Origin: a virus
IMG/VR virus record: IMGVR_UViG_3300011013_000067
Span: 1 to 26,993 of that record
DNA: 26,993 nucleotides
Strand: one strand, 5' to 3'
Within the stretch, counting starts at the first letter, position 1. The number at the start of each line of letters is the position of its first letter. The translations under genes and the position numbers were made by a program. This document shows, in pieces, positions 23,650 to 26,993 of the stretch. The notes under the pieces were generated by a model, which saw nothing but the letters and a program-made list of their open reading frames with translations, searched no databases and was not told the DNA's origin.

Positions 23650-25355
23650 TGATATATCAGAAAAGTAAAGCAAAAGAGATTATTGCAGATAAAGAACAGT
23701 TGCATAAAACTGTTTCTGAAACTTTAGGGATAATGGCTGATATCGTGGGTCGAACACTTGGTCCAGGTGGGAATCCGGTACTTATCGAACGTGACGGGTT
23801 ATCTCCGCTCGCCACAAAAGACGGTGTTACTGTAGCAAAATCATTAGGTCTTTCTCAAGCAGATGCTAATATCATTGTTGACGCAGCGAAAGAGATTTGT
23901 ATCAACACCGCGAAGCAGGCAGGTGACGGAACAACTACTGCTATCGTATTAGCTAATGAGTTAGTAAAACGCGGTCAGCTATTTCTTAAAAATAACCCTA
24001 AATATAATCCACAGCGAATGATTAATGAGTTCAATACTGCTTATACAAGTGTGATAGTTCCATTCTTACGAGAAGCATCAATTGCGATCGATGAAGAATA
24101 TCAATTAAAACATGTAGCGACAATCTCAGCCAACGGTGACTCCCAGACAGCCGATATTGTTGTTGACGCAGTTATGGCCGCGGGGGATGATGGTACTGTT
24201 CTTATTAATGAAGGACAAGATTCAATTACTAAGGTCGAAACGGTTGATGGTTATATCGTTACGACTGGTCTTAAGGATATTGGACAAATGGGCCCAGCAT
24301 TCATTAATGATAAGGCTGGACAGCAAGTAAAGATGGACGAAGGTCTTATCGTTCTTTATGATGGTGCTATTAATGATTTAAAAGTACCAGGGGCTATTCA
24401 AGGGGCTGTAGCTGATCAAGCTGGTTTCACAGATGGAACGCCTATTATAGTTCTAGCGCATTCATTTGCTGATTCTGTATTGGAGAAGTTTGCTAAATCT
24501 ACAAAAAGTGGATTAACAATTGTTCCAATTAGGACACCGAGATCTGGCCTACCAAATGGTGCGTCTGAGTTCTTAAATGATATGGCGGCATATACTGGCG
24601 GTATGATTTACGATCCGGGTAATGTTGATAATATGAAAAAGGAAGATTTGGGTACATTCGTAGAAGCGAAAGTGAATATGTATGAATCGTTCATATCTTG
24701 CGATCCTGATCTTGGCGAGGTTGAAGAAAGAATTGTTGAACTACGTTCGATTGAGAAAGCGGCTTTCAGCGAGATGGATAAATCATTCGTCCGTGCGGCT
24801 ATCGCAAAACTCACTGGTGGTGTAGCAACCATAATCGTTGGTGGTAATTCTGACCTTGAAATTCGAGAGAAAAAAGGCCGTGTAGAAGATGCCGTGGAAG
24901 CCGTACGTTCTGCAATTGCAGAAGGTATAGTTCCCGGTGGAGCTACAATGCATTTACGATTAGCTAAAGAATTATCTTCACGAAGAGATAAGAGTGTTGC
25001 GTGGGATATCCTGATTGATGCTTTACGGGCACCGTTCGATCTGTTAATGACAAATTGTGGTGAAGATCCATCTTCGGTTTACATGGCTATTAAGGAATAC
25101 GTAGAGGATACTCAAACAGTTAGACCTGCGCTGGTATTCGATGCAAATGAGCATAAGACAGTTGATCCGCTGGACGTAGGGATTATAGAGCCTGCTAAAG
25201 TGGTAAGAGTTAGCATTAGTAATGCACTATCTGTTGCATCACTGTTAACAACACTAGGTGGCATTGTAGTTGTTCCACGAGATGGCAACTTAGAGATGCA
25301 AATGGAACTTGCTAATCAAGCTTTTAGCAATATGATGAGTACAGCGGAAGAATAA
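23649..25355 (+). CDS. groEL: GroEL-like chaperonin
   Basis: 568 aa, close to cellular GroEL length (548). ATP site: RTLGPGGNPVLIE (35-47), LATKDGVTVAK (55-65, catalytic D58), GDGTTTAIVL (92-101), ALTGGVATIIVG-type strand (387-398) and RVEDAVEAVRSAIAEGIVPGGA (D414). It has equatorial, intermediate and apical domains in the normal order. The GGM repeat tail of host GroEL is missing; it ends MSTAEE. No GroES gene is visible here. Phage chaperonins (as in Pseudomonas phages EL and OBP) fold phage proteins, some without a co-chaperonin. Overlaps genes on both sides (AATG junctions), so co-translated. Confidence 0.93.
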   Translation: MIYQKSKAKEIIADKEQLHKTVSETLGIMADIVGRTLGPGGNPVLIERDGLSPLATKDGVTVAKSLGLSQADANIIVDAAKEICINTAKQAGDGTTTAIVLANELVKRGQLFLKNNPKYNPQRMINEFNTAYTSVIVPFLREASIAIDEEYQLKHVATISANGDSQTADIVVDAVMAAGDDGTVLINEGQDSITKVETVDGYIVTTGLKDIGQMGPAFINDKAGQQVKMDEGLIVLYDGAINDLKVPGAIQGAVADQAGFTDGTPIIVLAHSFADSVLEKFAKSTKSGLTIVPIRTPRSGLPNGASEFLNDMAAYTGGMIYDPGNVDNMKKEDLGTFVEAKVNMYESFISCDPDLGEVEERIVELRSIEKAAFSEMDKSFVRAAIAKLTGGVATIIVGGNSDLEIREKKGRVEDAVEAVRSAIAEGIVPGGATMHLRLAKELSSRRDKSVAWDILIDALRAPFDLLMTNCGEDPSSVYMAIKEYVEDTQTVRPALVFDANEHKTVDPLDVGIIEPAKVVRVSISNALSVASLLTTLGGIVVVPRDGNLEMQMELANQAFSNMMSTAEE

Positions 25356-26095
25356 TGGGTGTAGAAATTTTAAAGATATTGAAGAACAAATATATTCAAT
25401 TGGTACTAGCATTTGGTATCGGTGCGGCTATTGGCGTTATCTTCTATCCATCTAAATCAACAGAAACAAGAGAAAAGATACAACTCTTAGAGCGAACAGT
25501 AAGAACACAGGAAAAGGAACTCGATGAGAAAGAAATCAAGATGCAAACAGCTGAAAGATCTCTACAGGAATCCACGACTTCCTTTAAGACTTATCGAGAG
25601 CATACCGGTTCTAAGATTGAATCGTTGCGCACCGAGAACAGTTCTCTTAAACAGTCAGCTAAACGTCAAAAATTCAGAATTGTTAAACCAGATGGAACAG
25701 TTATTGAAAAAGAATTCGAAGAATCAAGTTCCGAGAAAGCTACCTCTGTTATAATTGAGGTACGCGAAGAGTTTACTCGTAAGGTTGAATCAATAGAATC
25801 AAAATGGAAGCAAATACACGAGACTCGGGTATTAAAAATCAAGGACTCTTACGAAAAGAAGCTTAAAGAGAAAAAGACAGAAATCAAGATAGTAGAGAAA
25901 ATCGTCGAGAAAGAGAAGATTGTTAAAGTTAACGAGAAAAAACTGAGAACAGAGCTTGGCTACTCTTCTGACGATAAAGTATATACCCACGCTTCATATC
26001 CTATCTGGGGACCTGTATTCTTAGGCGGTGGAGTCTCTATCGATAGAGATATGAAACAACCTGAGGCTAGAATTGGCGTAGGAATTGACTGGTAA
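25355..26095 (+). CDS. Membrane-anchored coiled-coil protein
   Basis: 246 aa. One N-terminal membrane helix (YIQLVLAFGIGAAIGVIFY, about 12-32) then a long charged coiled coil (about 36-195) with repeated KIxxVEKIVEKEK units, and a short globular C terminus (SYPIWGPVFLGGGVSI and IGVGIDW). The layout, inside-anchored helix plus coiled coil, resembles an i-spanin or an internal membrane scaffold, but no lipobox partner is seen nearby. The Gly-rich end recalls phage proteins with a beta-barrel-like tail. ATG overlaps the GroEL stop. Confidence 0.6.
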   Translation: MGVEILKILKNKYIQLVLAFGIGAAIGVIFYPSKSTETREKIQLLERTVRTQEKELDEKEIKMQTAERSLQESTTSFKTYREHTGSKIESLRTENSSLKQSAKRQKFRIVKPDGTVIEKEFEESSSEKATSVIIEVREEFTRKVESIESKWKQIHETRVLKIKDSYEKKLKEKKTEIKIVEKIVEKEKIVKVNEKKLRTELGYSSDDKVYTHASYPIWGPVFLGGGVSIDRDMKQPEARIGVGIDW

Positions 26096-26466
26096 TGCCA
26101 AAATATACATTCATATGTCCAGAGTGTGGATTGCAAGAACAGCAGACTGTACCCCGCAATATTAAGACTGTTTCTTGTTGTCGTTGTGCACCAACTAAAG
26201 AATCTTGGATGAAGCGTCAGATGCCTAAACTAGGCGGACAATCAACCGTAAATGAAATAATTAATAAACACACAGGTACTACTTGGGCTGATGGGCAGCA
26301 GGAATCTATTAAAGCTAGACGCGATAAATACTACTGGGAACAAGAGGTTCCACGAATGGTTCGCTCTGGAATATACGGCCTCGACACAATGCTCGAGAAT
26401 GGTTGGGTATATTTTAATGACAAGGATGAGATGTGTATAAACGATAAATCACCCAGCGAGCGATAA
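26095..26466 (+). CDS. Zinc-ribbon protein (FmdB-like N terminus)
   Basis: 123 aa, TAATG-coupled. N terminus YTFICPECGLQEQQTVP and SCCRC (C8, C11, C28 or C29, C31) make a probable zinc ribbon, the kind in short regulatory or DNA-binding proteins. The rest is helical and charged with ESWMKRQMPKLGG and RRDKYYWEQEVPRMV. It sits between the membrane coiled-coil and the gp46-like gene. Function unknown; a replication or recombination accessory is possible. Confidence 0.6.
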   Translation: MPKYTFICPECGLQEQQTVPRNIKTVSCCRCAPTKESWMKRQMPKLGGQSTVNEIINKHTGTTWADGQQESIKARRDKYYWEQEVPRMVRSGIYGLDTMLENGWVYFNDKDEMCINDKSPSER

Positions 26467-26993
26467 ATGCAAATTAAATTTGTTGAAATAAAAGATATCC
26501 TCAGTATAGGCCATGTGAGACTGGAATTCGGTAACACTGGCCTAATTTTGTTAGATGGTTGGAATCATGATGATGGTTCTGCTAATGGTGCAGGTAAGAC
26601 AGCTATCCCATCCGCTGTTACATTTGGTATCTATGATAATATCCCAAGAAAGATTAGCAAGTCCGAGATTCTGAGAAGAGGAACAAAGAAGGGTTATGTA
26701 CATGTCGGAATACAGGTTGGTGATGATCTTTTAGAAGTTAAGAGATCTAGGCCGAAAAATGTAGAGTATTTTATCAACGGGATAAAATCTGACATGACAC
26801 AAGAAGAGTTTGAAAAAAAGATACGCATGTCGTATGATCAATTCTTAATATGTATGTATGCAGCTCAAATTGGCGACCAACGATTCCTATCTATTAATGA
26901 TACGGGTAAGAAAGATTTTATTCTGAAATTAATGGATCTAAATAAATTTCTCTTTAAGAAGAAAGAAATAGATGCCAAAATTAAGACACTGCT
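26467..26993 (+). CDS. 46: Recombination endonuclease ATPase subunit (gp46/SbcC-like), 3'-truncated
   Basis: Starts at ATG just after the previous TAA and remains open to the window edge (175 codons seen). It begins MQIKFVEIKDILSIGHVRLEF, the normal start of Rad50/SbcC-type ATPases, followed by the P-loop NGAGKTAIPSAVTFGIYD and then EVKRSRPKN and the Q-loop-like MYAAQIGDQRFLS. T4 gp46 with gp47 resects DNA ends for recombination-dependent replication. The coiled coil and signature motif lie outside the window. Confidence 0.88.
   Translation, partial: MQIKFVEIKDILSIGHVRLEFGNTGLILLDGWNHDDGSANGAGKTAIPSAVTFGIYDNIPRKISKSEILRRGTKKGYVHVGIQVGDDLLEVKRSRPKNVEYFINGIKSDMTQEEFEKKIRMSYDQFLICMYAAQIGDQRFLSINDTGKKDFILKLMDLNKFLFKKKEIDAKIKTL

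Noticed and set aside
1-26993. CRISPR array, integrase, insertion sequence or attachment site
   Set aside because: No spaced direct repeats, recombinase motifs or terminal inverted repeats were seen; the only direct repeats are in fibre genes.

Overview
This window looks like part of a large T4-type (myovirus-like) bacteriophage genome, AT-rich and densely packed, with genes that overlap by TAATG or ATGA junctions. Evidence for a phage is the tail-fibre block with collar domains, a T4-style replication block (RecA-fold helicase, TOPRIM primase, UvsW-like helicase, 5'-3' exonuclease, gp46/SbcC-like ATPase), an M15 endolysin, a phage-type GroEL and a very large tRNA array. The host cannot be named; sigma70-like TATAAT boxes, Shine-Dalgarno (SD) sites and a bacterial type A RNase P RNA fit a Gram-negative bacterium. 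No integrase, CRISPR array or insertion sequence was seen.

Layout. 1-5642 (+): tail-fibre/receptor-binding block, with three collar-domain fibre proteins (two rich in HxH motifs and sharing near-identical DNA repeats) alternating with three paralogous ~180-190 aa proteins. 5643-7580 (+): three oxygenase-fold genes, one with lost metal ligands, behind a terminator whose outer stem could hide the first gene's ribosome site. 7577-10585 (-): replication operon. 10635-13720 (+): UvsW-like helicase behind a T4-late-type TATAAATA, small genes, a PQ-loop membrane protein, endolysin and a Pth2-like protein. 13727-21697 (+): 36 tRNA or tRNA-like genes (31 regular, 5 irregular) covering all 20 amino acids plus an initiator and an amber-reading tRNA. 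A phage-encoded RNase P RNA (15214-15505) sits inside the array. Interleaved are a nuclease, a phosphatase, a flap exonuclease, two HNH endonucleases and small genes. 21945-26993 (+): dUTPase, a methyltransferase-like protein with a degenerate catalytic motif, GroEL, a membrane coiled-coil protein, a zinc-ribbon protein and the start of a gp46-like recombination ATPase.

The most unusual feature is a set of three short open frames that each begin exactly 9 nt after a TATAAT box, without an SD, at the head of tRNA blocks (14822, 17417, 18845). Their codons sample the tRNAs encoded downstream: the first has cognates for all eight anticodon species of its block, the second is Lys-rich ahead of tRNA-Lys/Glu, the third carries all twelve amino acids of its block. 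The first is followed by mutually exclusive RNA pairings and a T-run, the second overlaps a perfect 10-bp terminator hairpin, the third is followed by a G-poor A/C-rich stretch. I propose that these are translation-sensing attenuators that tune phage tRNA (and RNase P RNA) supply to codon demand. This is inference from sequence and needs testing.
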